Below, piece by piece: positions 49,855 to 58,159 of a DNA stretch of 64,000 nt. The translations under genes were made by a program, and so were the position numbers. The notes under the pieces were generated by a model, which saw nothing but the letters and a program-made list of their open reading frames with translations, did no database searches and was not told the origin of the DNA. Location of the stretch: positions 372,001 to 436,000 of the forward strand of contig NZ_CP049862.1 of assembly GCF_011300875.1 (NCBI RefSeq), in the 5' to 3' direction. The DNA comes from Sanguibacter sp. HDW7 (GTDB taxonomy: Bacteria; Actinomycetota; Actinomycetes; Actinomycetales; Cellulomonadaceae). Position 1 is the stretch's first letter. Every line of letters starts with the position of its first letter.

Positions 49855-50034
49855 GAGACGGATCCCTTCGTCGTGACGAGCGGGCGGCGAGTGCCGCGAG
49901 CGATCATTCGCGCAGAGTGATGCATTGCCACTCCTTTGTGCTGAAGTGGCTTCAGAGTAGTGGTGCACCGTGCTCGTCGACCACGGGCTGATGGTCCTGT
50001 GGTCCGCTCCGGCTCTCCCCGGCGCCGGGCTTCG

Positions 50035-50742
50035 TCAGTCGTCGCAGCGCGTCGGCGCAGTGTCGGGGTGCGCGGGGAGCTCGCGCTCCGTCTCCAGGAG
50101 GTGGGCCTGGGTGAGGGTGCGGGCCTCGTCCTGGTTCCCTCGCGACACCGCGTCGAAGACCGACCCGTGCCACGCGTGCGCCCGCGCGTCGGCATCCGGC
50201 ACCGCCTGGCCGCGCCACCTGCGGTGGCGCGTCGTGCGGCCCGCGAGGGCGTCGAGCAGGGCAGAGAGCACGGGGTTGCCCGACCAGCGTGCGAGCGCCC
50301 CGTGGAACGCCATGTCGGCGTCGAGGAACGCCTCGTGGTCGTCGTCGGCCAGGGCCTCGGCGGCGCGTGAGAGCGCCGCCTGCGCGGCCGCCGCGGCGTC
50401 GTCGTCGGACCTGCGCGCGGCCGCTGCGGCGGCCTCACCCTCGAGCAGGCGCCGCACCGCGTGGGTGTCGCGCGCGTGCCCCGCGCCCTGGAGCGCGACG
50501 AGCAGCCCGACGGGTCCGAGCAGCCGCTCGGGTGCGAGGCTCGAGACGTAGGTGCCGTCGCCCTGCCGGACGTCAAGCACGCCGAGGACCGCGAGCGCGC
50601 GCACGCCCTCGCGCAGCGACCCGCGCGAGACCTCGAGGCGATCGGCGAGCTCGGCCTCGACGGGCAGGCGGTCACCCGCGGAGAGCTCGCCGTCGAGGAT
50701 CATGCGCGTGATCGAGTCGACGACGCGGTCGGTGCGTGACAT
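50035..50742 (-). CDS. GntR family regulator, FadR subfamily
   Basis: 235 residues from the ATG at 50742. The winged helix (~1-75) contains ILDGELSAGDRLPVEAELADRLEVSRGSLREGVRALAVLGVLDVRQGDGTYV. The FCD ligand domain (~90-220) has DADMAFHGALARWSGNPVLSALL and AWHGSVFDAVSRGNQDEARTLTQAHL, with Asp/His metal ligands. FadR-type regulators often sense sugar acids. It lies downstream of, and on the same strand as, the L-fuconate dehydratase gene. Palindromes ATCATCTGATGAT in the control region of that gene are its likely target. Confidence 0.9.
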   Translation of the reverse strand: MSRTDRVVDSITRMILDGELSAGDRLPVEAELADRLEVSRGSLREGVRALAVLGVLDVRQGDGTYVSSLAPERLLGPVGLLVALQGAGHARDTHAVRRLLEGEAAAAAARRSDDDAAAAAQAALSRAAEALADDDHEAFLDADMAFHGALARWSGNPVLSALLDALAGRTTRHRRWRGQAVPDADARAHAWHGSVFDAVSRGNQDEARTLTQAHLLETERELPAHPDTAPTRCDD

Positions 50743-50815
50743 GGGTCGATCATCCACGACGGGCTCCTCTCCGGGGTGGGCCGTCCGGGCACGGGCACGG
50801 GAACGGGTGCGCCGC

Positions 50816-50841
50816 CGGCCACGGTGGACGGACCGTGGCCG
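50816..50841. terminator. Hairpin between the fuconate dehydratase and GntR genes
   Basis: Stem CGGCCACGGT/ACCGTGGCCG with a 6-nt loop. A second hairpin, GCCGACGG/CCGTCGGC, lies at 50882-50904, 12 bp after the dehydratase stop. Together they suggest termination or attenuation before the regulator gene. Confidence 0.6.
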
Positions 50842-50881
50842 ACGGCGCGGGGCCACCGTGCGCAGGGACGGCGGCGGGGGA

Positions 50882-50904
50882 GCCGACGGCAGGGATCCGT
50901 CGGC
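50882..50904 (-). terminator. Terminator after the L-fuconate dehydratase gene
   Basis: An 8-bp perfect stem GCCGACGG/CCGTCGGC with a 7-nt loop, 12 bp past the stop codon. Confidence 0.55.
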
Positions 50905-50916
50905 GGGTCGTGCGGG

Positions 50917-52302
50917 TCAGTCGACGAGCGTCGCCGCGACGGACTCTGCGGCGGTGCCCGCCGCGACCGCGGCGCGCGCGGCGTCGGCGTGACGCTCGCT
51001 CCAGTACGTGCCGTCGGGGTAGCTGTAGTCGGCGACCGACGCGGGGTACATCTCGGTCGAGTAGCCGGGCTTCGACGGCAGGCGGTAGCGGGCCCGCTCG
51101 ACGACGACGGGGTCGGTGAAGTGCTCGTGCAGGTGGTCGACGAACTCGGTGACGCGCCCCTCCATGGAGCCGGAGATCGCGACGTAGTCGAGCATCGAGG
51201 CGTGCTGGACCATCTCGCACAGGCCGACCCCGCCCGCGTGCGGGCAGACGGGCTTGCCGAACTTCGCGGCGAGGAGCATGACGGCGACGATCTCGTTCAT
51301 CGAGGCGAGGCGGCCTGCGTCGAGCTGGACGAAGTCGATCGCGTCGGCCTGGAAGAACTGCTTGAACATCACGCGGTTGTGGCAGTGCTCGCCGGTGGCG
51401 ACGCCGACGGGGCCGACGCCCTTCTTGATGGCGGCGTGGCCGAGGACGTCGTCGGGGCTCGTGGGCTCCTCGATCCACAGGAGGTCGAGCTCCTGCATGG
51501 CGTTGACCCAGTCGATCGACTGCTGGACGTCCCACACCTGGTTGGCGTCGATCATGAGGTGGCGGTCGGGGCCGAGGATCTCGCGGGCGATGCGGGCGCG
51601 GCGGATGTCGTGCTCGAGGTCGAGGCCGCACTTGAGCTTGACGTGCTGGTAGCCCTCGTCGACGGCCTCCTGGGCGAGGCGGGCCATCTTCTCGTCGGAG
51701 TAGCCGAGCCAGCCCGCGGACGTCGTGTAGCAGGGGTAGCCGACCTCCTCGAGGTGGGCGATGCGCTCGGCCTTGCCGGACTCCTGGGCGCGGAGGAGCT
51801 CGATGGCCTCCTCGCGCGTGAGGGCGTCGGAGAGGTAGCGCATGTCGGCGATGTCGACGAGCTGCTCGGGGGTCATGTCGGCGAGGAGGCGCCAGACGGG
51901 CTTGCCGGCGAGGCGGCCGGCGAGGTCCCATGCGGCGTTCATGACGGCGGAGAGGGAGAGGTGGACGACGCCCTTCTCCGGGCCGAGCCAGCGCATCTGG
52001 GCGTCGGACGTGAGGTAGCGGTAGGTGCCGCCCATGTCGGCGACCATCTCGGCGACGTCGCGGCCGAGGAGGTGCGCGGCCTGCTGTCGTGCGGCGGAGG
52101 CGACGATGTCGTTGCCGCGGCCGGTCGTGAAGGTGAGGCCGTAGCCGGCGAGGGGGTTGCCGGCGGCGTCGGTGCCGTCGGTGCGCAGGACGACGTAGGC
52201 GGCGGAGTAGTCGCCGTCCTTGTTCATGGCGTCGGAGCCGTCGGCGGTGAGGGAGGTGGGGAAGCGGACGTCGTGGACCTCGACGTCGGTGATGCGAGCC
52301 AT
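50917..52302 (-). CDS. L-fuconate dehydratase (enolase superfamily)
   Basis: 461 residues, near-colinear with Xanthomonas FucD and human ENOSF1: start [71 protein letters not shown]. Catalytic and metal groups are VKLKCG (KxK), [24 protein letters not shown] and [14 protein letters not shown]. It dehydrates L-fuconate to 2-keto-3-deoxy-L-fuconate with magnesium. No L-fucose dehydrogenase or lactonase gene lies nearby. Related acid sugars (L-galactonate, D-arabinonate) may also be substrates. Start ATG 52302 is preceded by GAAGGACACCCC. Confidence 0.9.
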   Translation of the reverse strand: MARITDVEVHDVRFPTSLTADGSDAMNKDGDYSAAYVVLRTDGTDAAGNPLAGYGLTFTTGRGNDIVASAARQQAAHLLGRDVAEMVADMGGTYRYLTSDAQMRWLGPEKGVVHLSLSAVMNAAWDLAGRLAGKPVWRLLADMTPEQLVDIADMRYLSDALTREEAIELLRAQESGKAERIAHLEEVGYPCYTTSAGWLGYSDEKMARLAQEAVDEGYQHVKLKCGLDLEHDIRRARIAREILGPDRHLMIDANQVWDVQQSIDWVNAMQELDLLWIEEPTSPDDVLGHAAIKKGVGPVGVATGEHCHNRVMFKQFFQADAIDFVQLDAGRLASMNEIVAVMLLAAKFGKPVCPHAGGVGLCEMVQHASMLDYVAISGSMEGRVTEFVDHLHEHFTDPVVVERARYRLPSKPGYSTEMYPASVADYSYPDGTYWSERHADAARAAVAAGTAAESVAATLVD

Positions 52303-52344
52303 GGGGTGTCCTTCGTCGGTGAAGTGGGCTGAGGCGAGCGTAGC

Positions 52345-52359
52345 AATCATCTGATGATT
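52345..52359. promoter_or_regulatory. GntR-type operator upstream of L-fuconate dehydratase
   Basis: Perfect 15-bp palindrome AATCATCTGATGATT, 43 bp before the dehydratase start. It lies in the 195-bp divergent region shared with the D-isomer dehydrogenase. Confidence 0.75.
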
Positions 52360-52406
52360 AAGGGAAGAGGCTCGCCGTGATGCGGCGTTCCGGCGTGGAG
52401 AGGGTC

Positions 52407-52420
52407 TATAGATCTGATGA
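52407..52420 (+). promoter_or_regulatory. Second GntR half-operator overlapping a candidate -10
   Basis: TATAGA (52407-52412), a -10-like hexamer, runs into ATCTGATGA (52412-52420), the same core as in the operator at 52345. The two cores are 63 bp apart, six helical turns. A transcript from here would have a leader of about 80 nt before the AGGAGG site and ATG at 52498. Confidence 0.5.
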
Positions 52421-52497
52421 CTTCTCGCGTAGGCTCGCCCATGTTCCGCTCACCGCCCTGGACGTTCCGGGCAGCGGACCGCGCGAGGAGGCACGGG

Positions 52498-53529
52498 ATG
52501 GCACAGGACTACGTCGTCGGACTCACGTCGGACAACGCCGACGCGGACGGACGCACGATCTTCGGCGACGTCGGCCTCGAACGGCTCGAGGCCGCAGGCC
52601 TCACCTGGCGCACCATGCCCCCGGTCGACGGGCACGAGGCCACGCCCGCCCACCTCGACGGCCTCGACGCCGTCCTCTCCTTCGGACACTGGGGCTGGCC
52701 CCGCGAGCTCCTCGCCGCAAGCCCCCGCCTCAAGCACCTCGCCCGCTTCGGCGCAGGCTTCGACGGCATCGACCCCGCCGCCGTCGCCGCCGAGGGCGTC
52801 GTCCTCACGACGACGCCGGGCGCGACGACCAAGCCCCTGGCCGCCTCCGCGATGACCATGCTCCTCGCCGTCGCCCACAACCTCCCGCAGAACCTCTTCG
52901 CCGCCCGCGGCGGACGCTGGGACGAGCGTGGCCGCTACATCGGCCGCGGCCTCGACGGCGCGACTGTCGGCATCGTCGGCTTCGGACGCGCCGGGCAGGA
53001 GCTCGCGCGCCTCCTCGCGCCCTTCGGCGCACGACTCCTCGTCCACGACGTGCCTGCGCTCGCGGACGCCGCGAGCGTGCTCGACGCCGAGCTCGTCGAG
53101 CTCGACGACCTGCTCGCCGAGGCCGACCACCTCGTCCTCCTCGCCGCCCTCACCGAGGGCTCGCACCGCATGGTCGACGCGAGTCTCCTCGCCCGCACGA
53201 AGCCCGGTGTCACCCTCACCAACGTCTCCCGCGGCGGCCTCGTCGACCACGACGCCCTGCGCGCCGCCCTCGCCACCGGACACGTCTCCGCCGCCGGCCT
53301 CGACGTCCTCGACCCCGAGCCGCCCGCCGCCGACGACCCCCTGCTCACCATGGAGAACGTCCTCGTCACCCCGCACGCGCTGTTCTGGACGCGCGACTTC
53401 GTCGACGGCGTCGCCACCTCCGCGATCGAGGCGATCATCGACGTCGCCCACGGTCGCCGCCCCGCCACGACCGTCAACCCCGACGTCTACGACCTCGCGC
53501 CGCGGCAGGCGTTCGGCACGGGCCGCTGA
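52498..53529 (+). CDS. D-isomer-specific 2-hydroxyacid dehydrogenase
   Basis: 343 residues from the ATG at 52498, chosen because AGGAGG lies 7 nt upstream; an ATG at 52417 lacks a site. Rossmann motif GIVGFGRAGQELARLL (~159-174), catalytic Arg in TNVSRGGLVDHDAL, Glu in LDVLDPEPPAADDP, His in VTPHALFWTRD. Interacts with 2-keto/2-hydroxy acids using NAD(P). It is divergent from L-fuconate dehydratase and shares GntR operators, so it may reduce or oxidise a 2-keto-3-deoxy acid or a lactate-type product of the pathway. Confidence 0.86.
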   Translation: MAQDYVVGLTSDNADADGRTIFGDVGLERLEAAGLTWRTMPPVDGHEATPAHLDGLDAVLSFGHWGWPRELLAASPRLKHLARFGAGFDGIDPAAVAAEGVVLTTTPGATTKPLAASAMTMLLAVAHNLPQNLFAARGGRWDERGRYIGRGLDGATVGIVGFGRAGQELARLLAPFGARLLVHDVPALADAASVLDAELVELDDLLAEADHLVLLAALTEGSHRMVDASLLARTKPGVTLTNVSRGGLVDHDALRAALATGHVSAAGLDVLDPEPPAADDPLLTMENVLVTPHALFWTRDFVDGVATSAIEAIIDVAHGRRPATTVNPDVYDLAPRQAFGTGR

Positions 53530-53599
53530 CCCCGCACGGGCGTCCCCGCGTATCGTGGGGGCGCCCGCCCGTCAGCAGCCCGACACCCCTGGAGAGACC

Positions 53600-54361
53600 G
53601 TGCCCGACACCCCCGCGGCCGCCCCGCCCGTCGAGGCCATCGACCGCGCCCTCGTCCTCCTCGAGACGCTCGCGAGCGCCGGCCCGGGCGGGCTCACCCT
53701 CGCAGACCTCGCCGCGGGCACGGGCCTCAACAAGACGACCGCGCACCGCGCGCTCGCCGCGCTGCGCCACCGCGGCTTCGCCGACCAGGACCCGTCGTCG
53801 GGCACCTACGCGCTCGGCGCCGCGGCCGTCGGCCTCGGCGACGCCTTCCTCCGCGAGGACAACCTGCCCGGCCTCCTTCACCCCGCGCTGCTCGCGCTGT
53901 CCCGCGCAGCGGGCGAGCTCGTCCACCTCGGGGTGCTCGTCGGGACGAGCATCGTCTACCTCGACAAGGTCGAGCCCGAGCGCTCCGTCCGCGTCGTCTC
54001 CGCGATCGGTCGCCGCAACCCCGCCGTGACGACCGCGCTCGGGCGTGCGCTGCTCGCCGCCCGCGGCGTCGACCGCGACGCGTTCGGCGCGTACGCCGTC
54101 GGGCACGAGAGCGTCGCCGAGCGCGCCTGGTCCGAGGTGCGCGGCGCACGCGCCCGGGGCTACGCGGTCGAGGACCGCGAGAACGAGCCAGACATCGCGT
54201 GCGTCGCCGTCGCGCTCGTCCGCGCGGGCACGCCCGTCGCGGCCGTGAGCGTCACCGCACCCGCCGCCCGCATGGGCGACGAGCGTGCTGCCGAGCTCTT
54301 CGCAGAGATGTCCCGGGTCCTCCCGCCGCTTCTGCCCGCGGGGGTCGCGCTCGCGGGCTGA
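53600..54361 (+). CDS. IclR family transcriptional regulator
   Basis: 253 residues starting GTG with GGAG 5 nt upstream. Winged helix (VEAIDRALVLLETLASAGPGGLTLADLAAGTGLNKTTAHRALAALRHRGFADQD, ~10-65) and effector domain (ELVHLGVLVGTSIVYLDKVEPERSVRVVSAIGRRNPAVTTALGRALLA; EDRENEPDIACVAVALV). Located 70 bp after the D-isomer dehydrogenase and 1.7 kb before eda-kdgK. It is a candidate regulator of eda-kdgK through the TTTC-N6-CGA repeats at 55996-56031, or of the dehydrogenase. Confidence 0.9.
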   Translation: MPDTPAAAPPVEAIDRALVLLETLASAGPGGLTLADLAAGTGLNKTTAHRALAALRHRGFADQDPSSGTYALGAAAVGLGDAFLREDNLPGLLHPALLALSRAAGELVHLGVLVGTSIVYLDKVEPERSVRVVSAIGRRNPAVTTALGRALLAARGVDRDAFGAYAVGHESVAERAWSEVRGARARGYAVEDRENEPDIACVAVALVRAGTPVAAVSVTAPAARMGDERAAELFAEMSRVLPPLLPAGVALAG

Positions 54362-54433
54362 GCTGCCCGCATTCTCCCAGGCGCGGCTGGTATGTTCGGC
54401 GCGATCCGCCGACGCCTCGACCTCGGAGCCCGC

Positions 54434-55915
54434 ATGCCCGCCGCACACCGCCCCACAGTCCCTGCCCGGCGCGTGCGCCTGCTCGCCCTCGGCGCGGGTG
54501 CGACGGTCGCAGCCCTTGCGCTCGTGGGCTGCACGTCGAGCAAGCAGGAGGCGCCCGAGCCGCTGACGATCGACGTCGCGAAGGGCTCGTTCCCCGACGC
54601 CCGTGAGGCCGGCATCCTCGAGATCCTCGGCGAGGACCTCGACACGGCGTACTCGCCGGTCATGCTCGACGACGGGTCGATTCTCATGGCCGGTTCGAGC
54701 GACGGCCGCGTCGACGACTCGGTCGGCGTGCTCGACCCGACGACTGGCGAGATCGACTGGGTCGTCACCGCGGACGTCGAGGACGGCTCCTTCGTCCTGC
54801 CCGGCGACGTCACCGAGAAGTGGGTGACCTGGAGCATCGAGACCGAGGAGGGCGTCGGCCCGGACGACGCTGTCCCGTACGTCTTCGCGTTCGACCGCGC
54901 GTCGAAGAAGACCCACGTCCTTGCCGACGGCAAGGACGGTGGCGGCTTCGCCCCCGGCACGAACGGCGGCCGGGTGCTCATCGTCGGCGACCTCGCAGTG
55001 TGGGAGGGGGCCGTCCCGGTCGAGGACGCGCCCGCCGGCACGGAGGGTGGCACAGGCGGCGGGACGGCGACGGACGACGGCGAGGAGCTCCCGCTCGAAG
55101 GGGAGGAGCTTCCGCTCGCCGGCGAGGAGGGGCCGCTCGCGACGTCGTCGGTGTTCGCCCGCGCGCTCGACGCGAGCACGGACGTCCTGGCCGTCGCGAC
55201 CGAGGCCGGCGGGCTCACGCGAGACGACTGCCTCGAGGGCTCGCCCGCGACGGTGCAGGTCCTCGTCGAGGAGAACTTCGAGCGACGCACCGTGACGGCC
55301 GAGGGGGCGCTCGGCGCGGTGCTCGCGCCGGTCGCTACGACCGACGGTGAGGACGCGTGGCTGTTCTGCGGCGCGGGCGGCGTCGTCGAGACGCTCTCCG
55401 CCGACGGTGCGGTGGTCGCCCAGGCCGTCCTGCGTGGCGAGGGCCGTGACATCGTGCTGCAGTCCGACGGCGTGGCCGACCTCCAGGTCGTCGCGCTGAC
55501 GAAGGAGTGGGCGGCCGTGTGGGTCGGCGACCTCGACAGCGCGCTCGGCGAGCAGCTCGTCGTCCACCGCCCGACGGGCAAGGTCTTCTCGCTCGGCGCG
55601 TCCGAGTCCCAGCTGCTGCTCCTGCGTCCGGGTGTCATCGCGTTCGGCGGCGCGGTCGAGACTCCGGTCGTCCCCGATGGCGAGGCGTCGGACGTCACCG
55701 GCGGCGAGGCCGGGGGCGGCGACGTCGCCGCCGACGGTGAGACCGCTGACGACGCGACCGACGGCGCGACCGACGACGGGATCGAGGTCGTCGACGGCGA
55801 CGTCGACGTCGTCGAGGACGGCGAGCCGGTCGAGGGCGACGACGAGGTCGTCGAGGAGGACTTCGGCCTCGGGGCGCTGACGACCATCGCGCGTCTGGTG
55901 GCGCCGACGGCGTGA
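54434..55915 (+). CDS. Large acidic lipoprotein, probable beta-propeller
   Basis: 493 residues from the ATG at 54434 (GGAG 6 nt upstream; an ATG at 54392 is less likely). Basic n-region, hydrophobic stretch and lipobox ALVGC (Cys ~34) followed by TSSK. The body has blade-like strands (SVGVLDPTTGEIDWVV, WVTWSIETEEG, VGDLAVWEGAV, AWLFCGAGG, AAVWVGDLDSALGEQLVVHRPTGKVFSLG). Two low-complexity acidic segments stand out: GEELPLEGEELPLAGEEGPL at ~215-234 and an Asp/Glu-rich tail from ~420 to ~475. Function unknown. Confidence 0.72.
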   Translation: MPAAHRPTVPARRVRLLALGAGATVAALALVGCTSSKQEAPEPLTIDVAKGSFPDAREAGILEILGEDLDTAYSPVMLDDGSILMAGSSDGRVDDSVGVLDPTTGEIDWVVTADVEDGSFVLPGDVTEKWVTWSIETEEGVGPDDAVPYVFAFDRASKKTHVLADGKDGGGFAPGTNGGRVLIVGDLAVWEGAVPVEDAPAGTEGGTGGGTATDDGEELPLEGEELPLAGEEGPLATSSVFARALDASTDVLAVATEAGGLTRDDCLEGSPATVQVLVEENFERRTVTAEGALGAVLAPVATTDGEDAWLFCGAGGVVETLSADGAVVAQAVLRGEGRDIVLQSDGVADLQVVALTKEWAAVWVGDLDSALGEQLVVHRPTGKVFSLGASESQLLLLRPGVIAFGGAVETPVVPDGEASDVTGGEAGGGDVAADGETADDATDGATDDGIEVVDGDVDVVEDGEPVEGDDEVVEEDFGLGALTTIARLVAPTA

Positions 55916-55949
55916 ACGACCGATCCCCTGACTGACAGGGTGACGTGGA

Positions 55950-55979
55950 CGACCCCGGGAGGGCTTGCTCCCGGGGTCG
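55950..55979 (+). terminator. Terminator after the acidic lipoprotein gene
   Basis: A perfect 12-bp stem CGACCCCGGGAG/CTCCCGGGGTCG with a 6-nt loop, 34 bp past the stop, followed by TTCC. Confidence 0.78.
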
Positions 55980-55995
55980 TTCCATGTCACCCTTG

Positions 55996-56031
55996 TTTCA
56001 TTCAGCGACACCTCCGTTTCGGAGAGCGAAA
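55996..56031. promoter_or_regulatory. IclR-type operator pair upstream of eda
   Basis: TTTCG-GAGAG-CGAAA (56017-56031) is a perfect inverted repeat with a 5-bp spacer. A weaker copy, TTTCA-TTCAG-CGACA (55996-56010), lies exactly 21 bp upstream, two helical turns. The half-site/spacer geometry equals that of GTTCCG-N5-CGGAAC in the kdu control region. Confidence 0.6.
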
Positions 56032-56063
56032 TGGCAACGAAGCCGTTGCCGGAAGGACGGGAC

Positions 56064-56705
56064 ATGACCTCCCCCACGCCCCAGCAGGTTCTCGACACCC
56101 TGAGCGCCGGCCGCCTCGTGCCCGTCGTCGTCCTCGACGACGCAGCCCACGCCGACCCGCTCGCCGCAGCGCTCGTCGCCGGCGGCCTCCCGGTCGCCGA
56201 GGTCACCTTCCGCACCGCCGCCGCCGCGGACTCGATCCGCGCGATGGCCGACCGCGGCGACATCGTCCTCGGCGCGGGAACCGTCCTCACCCCCGCGCAG
56301 GTCGACACCGCCGTCGCCGCCGGCGCCTCGTACGTCGTGAGCCCCGGCCTCTCCCGCGCCGTCGTCGAGCGCTGCCAGGAGCACGGCATCCTCGCCCTGC
56401 CCGGCGCCGTCACCGCGACCGAGATCCAGGCCGCCCTCGAGCTCGGCCTCACCACCGTGAAGTTCTTCCCCGCCGGCACCTCGGGCGGCGCCCCCGCCAT
56501 CAAGGCGCTCGCCGCGCCCTTCGGCGGCGTGCGCTTCGTCCCCACGGGCGGCATCGGTCCCGCGAACCTCGCCGACTACCTCTCGATCCCCGCCGTCGCC
56601 GCCGTCGGCGGCTCGTGGATGGTCCCCGCCGACCTCGTCCGCGCCGGCAAGTTCGACGAGGTCGCGCGCCTCACGGCCGAGGCCGTCGCCCTCGCCGCCG
56701 CCTGA
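56064..56705 (+). CDS. eda: 2-keto-3-deoxy-6-phosphogluconate aldolase
   Basis: 213 residues, the family's normal length, from the ATG at 56064 (AAGGACGG upstream). Catalytic and substrate residues are visible: E46 and R50 in AEVTFRT, the phosphate loop region GAGTVLTPAQV, SPGLSRAV, Schiff-base lysine K133 in TVKFFPAG, and FVPTGGIGPANLADYL. It splits KDPG into pyruvate and glyceraldehyde 3-phosphate. It forms an operon with kdgK 41 bp downstream. Together they complete the uronate pathway begun by kduI/kduD at 42-45 kb. Confidence 0.95.
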   Translation: MTSPTPQQVLDTLSAGRLVPVVVLDDAAHADPLAAALVAGGLPVAEVTFRTAAAADSIRAMADRGDIVLGAGTVLTPAQVDTAVAAGASYVVSPGLSRAVVERCQEHGILALPGAVTATEIQAALELGLTTVKFFPAGTSGGAPAIKALAAPFGGVRFVPTGGIGPANLADYLSIPAVAAVGGSWMVPADLVRAGKFDEVARLTAEAVALAAA

Positions 56706-56746
56706 CGCCCACCCACACGCACGCACCCGACGAAAGAGTGACACCG

Positions 56747-57871
56747 ATGTCCACCCTTCCCCCCGAGATCGCCGCGCTGAACATCCGCCCGGCGTCCGAG
56801 TGCCGCTACGACGCCGTCTCCCTCGGCGAGGTCATGCTCCGCCTCGACCCCGGCGCCGGCCGCATCCGCACGACCCGCCAGTTCGCCGCCTGGGAGGGCG
56901 GCGGCGAGTACAACGTCACCCGTGGCCTGCGCCGCGCCTTCGGCCTGCGCACCGCGGTCGTCACCGCGCTCGCGGACAACGAGGTCGGCCGGCTCGTCGA
57001 GGACCTCATCCTCCAGGGCGGCGTCGACACGCAGTTCATCCAGTGGCGCGACTATGACGGCATCGGCCGCACCGTCCGCAACGGCCTGAACTTCACCGAG
57101 CGCGGCTTCGGCGTCCGCGGCGCCGTCGGCGTCTCCGACCGCGGCCTCACCGCCGCGAGCCAGCTCGGCCCCGACGACGTCGACTGGGACCACCTCTTCG
57201 GTGAGCTCGGTGTTCGCTGGCTCCACACGGGCGGTATCTACGCCGCGCTCTCCGAGACGTCCGCGCAGACCGTCATCGCCGCCGTCACGGCCGCGAAGAA
57301 GCACGGCACGGTCATCTCCTACGACCTCAACTACCGCCCGTCGCTGTGGAAGTCCATCGGCGGCATCGACAAGGCGCGCGAGGTCAACCGCGAGATCGCC
57401 AAGCACGTCGACGTGATGATCGGCAACGAGGAGGACTTCACCGCCTCCCTCGGCTTCGAGATCGAGGGCGTCGACGAGAACATCTCCGAGATCGAGGTCG
57501 ACTCCTTCGCGAAGATGGTCGAGACCGCGGCCGCGGCGTTCCCGAACTTCAAGGTCGTCGGCAACACGCTGCGCACCGTCCACTCCGCGTCCGACAACGA
57601 CTGGGGCGCGCTCGCCTGGTCCCGCGACACGGGCATCGTCCACGCGACGATGCGCGAGCACCTCGAGATCTTCGACCGCGTCGGCGGCGGCGACTCGTTC
57701 GCGTCGGGCCTCGTCTACGGCATGCTCGACGGCCAGCCGCTGCAGACGGCCGTCGAGTACGGTGCCGCGCACGGCGCCCTCGCCATGACGACCCCGGGCG
57801 ACACGACCATGGTCACCAAGGCCGAGATCCTCAAGCTCGCAGGCGGCGGATCCGCGCGCGTCGACCGCTGA
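56747..57871 (+). CDS. kdgK: 2-keto-3-deoxygluconate kinase (PfkB/ribokinase family)
   Basis: 374 residues. Starts with a ~20-residue extension before the PfkB N-terminal YDAVSLGEVMLRLDPGAGRI, then EGGGEYNVTRGLRRAFGLRTAVVTALADNEVGRLV, ISYDLNYRPSLWKSIGG, and the catalytic/anion-hole motif DRVGGGDSFASGLVYGML (catalytic Asp in GGGDSF). It phosphorylates 2-keto-3-deoxygluconate for Eda. A ~20-residue acidic insertion (EIEGVDENISEIEVDSFAKM) lies before the C-terminal strand, as in longer KdgK forms. Followed by a terminator hairpin. Confidence 0.93.
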   Translation: MSTLPPEIAALNIRPASECRYDAVSLGEVMLRLDPGAGRIRTTRQFAAWEGGGEYNVTRGLRRAFGLRTAVVTALADNEVGRLVEDLILQGGVDTQFIQWRDYDGIGRTVRNGLNFTERGFGVRGAVGVSDRGLTAASQLGPDDVDWDHLFGELGVRWLHTGGIYAALSETSAQTVIAAVTAAKKHGTVISYDLNYRPSLWKSIGGIDKAREVNREIAKHVDVMIGNEEDFTASLGFEIEGVDENISEIEVDSFAKMVETAAAAFPNFKVVGNTLRTVHSASDNDWGALAWSRDTGIVHATMREHLEIFDRVGGGDSFASGLVYGMLDGQPLQTAVEYGAAHGALAMTTPGDTTMVTKAEILKLAGGGSARVDR

Positions 57872-57925
57872 CACGACCTCGTCCCGGCCCCGCCGGGACG
57901 GCACCCCTGCCGACGGCGGTCTCAC

Positions 57926-57951
57926 GCCCGGCAGGACCCCTCCTGCCGGGC
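57926..57951 (+). terminator. Terminator of the eda-kdgK operon
   Basis: A perfect 11-bp stem GCCCGGCAGGA/TCCTGCCGGGC with a CCCC loop, 54 bp past the kdgK stop. A further copy of CCCGGCAGGA lies at ~57958. The gap 57872-58159 otherwise shows only GC-rich short repeats and no gene. Confidence 0.75.
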
Positions 57952-58147
57952 GCGCACCCGGCAGGAGGAGCGGCCTCGCTGTGGTGGTCATGGCGAGGCC
58001 GGAACGTCGGGCCGCTGACACGGCCCCTCCCGTGGCCGACGGACCCGAGACCGTTCGGCCCGGACGGCGCCCCCCGAGTACGCGCGGGGGCGCCGTCGTC
58101 GTTCCCGCACCCCTCCTCCCCGGCTCGTAGCACCCCTGCACACTGGC

Positions 58148-58153
58148 TAGCGT
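58148..58153 (+). promoter_or_regulatory. Candidate -10 element for the SDR gene (leaderless)
   Basis: TAGCGT lies 6 nt upstream of the ATG at 58160. The gap GGAGGC contains purines but is too close to the ATG for normal ribosome-site spacing. Confidence 0.4.
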
Positions 58154-58159
58154 GGAGGC

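Noticed and set aside
52417-52500. Upstream ATGs at 52417 and 52441 as starts of the D-isomer dehydrogenase
   Set aside because: They overlap the putative operator/-10 region, lack ribosome sites and would add 27 or 19 Arg/Pro-rich residues; the ATG at 52498 has AGGAGG at good distance.
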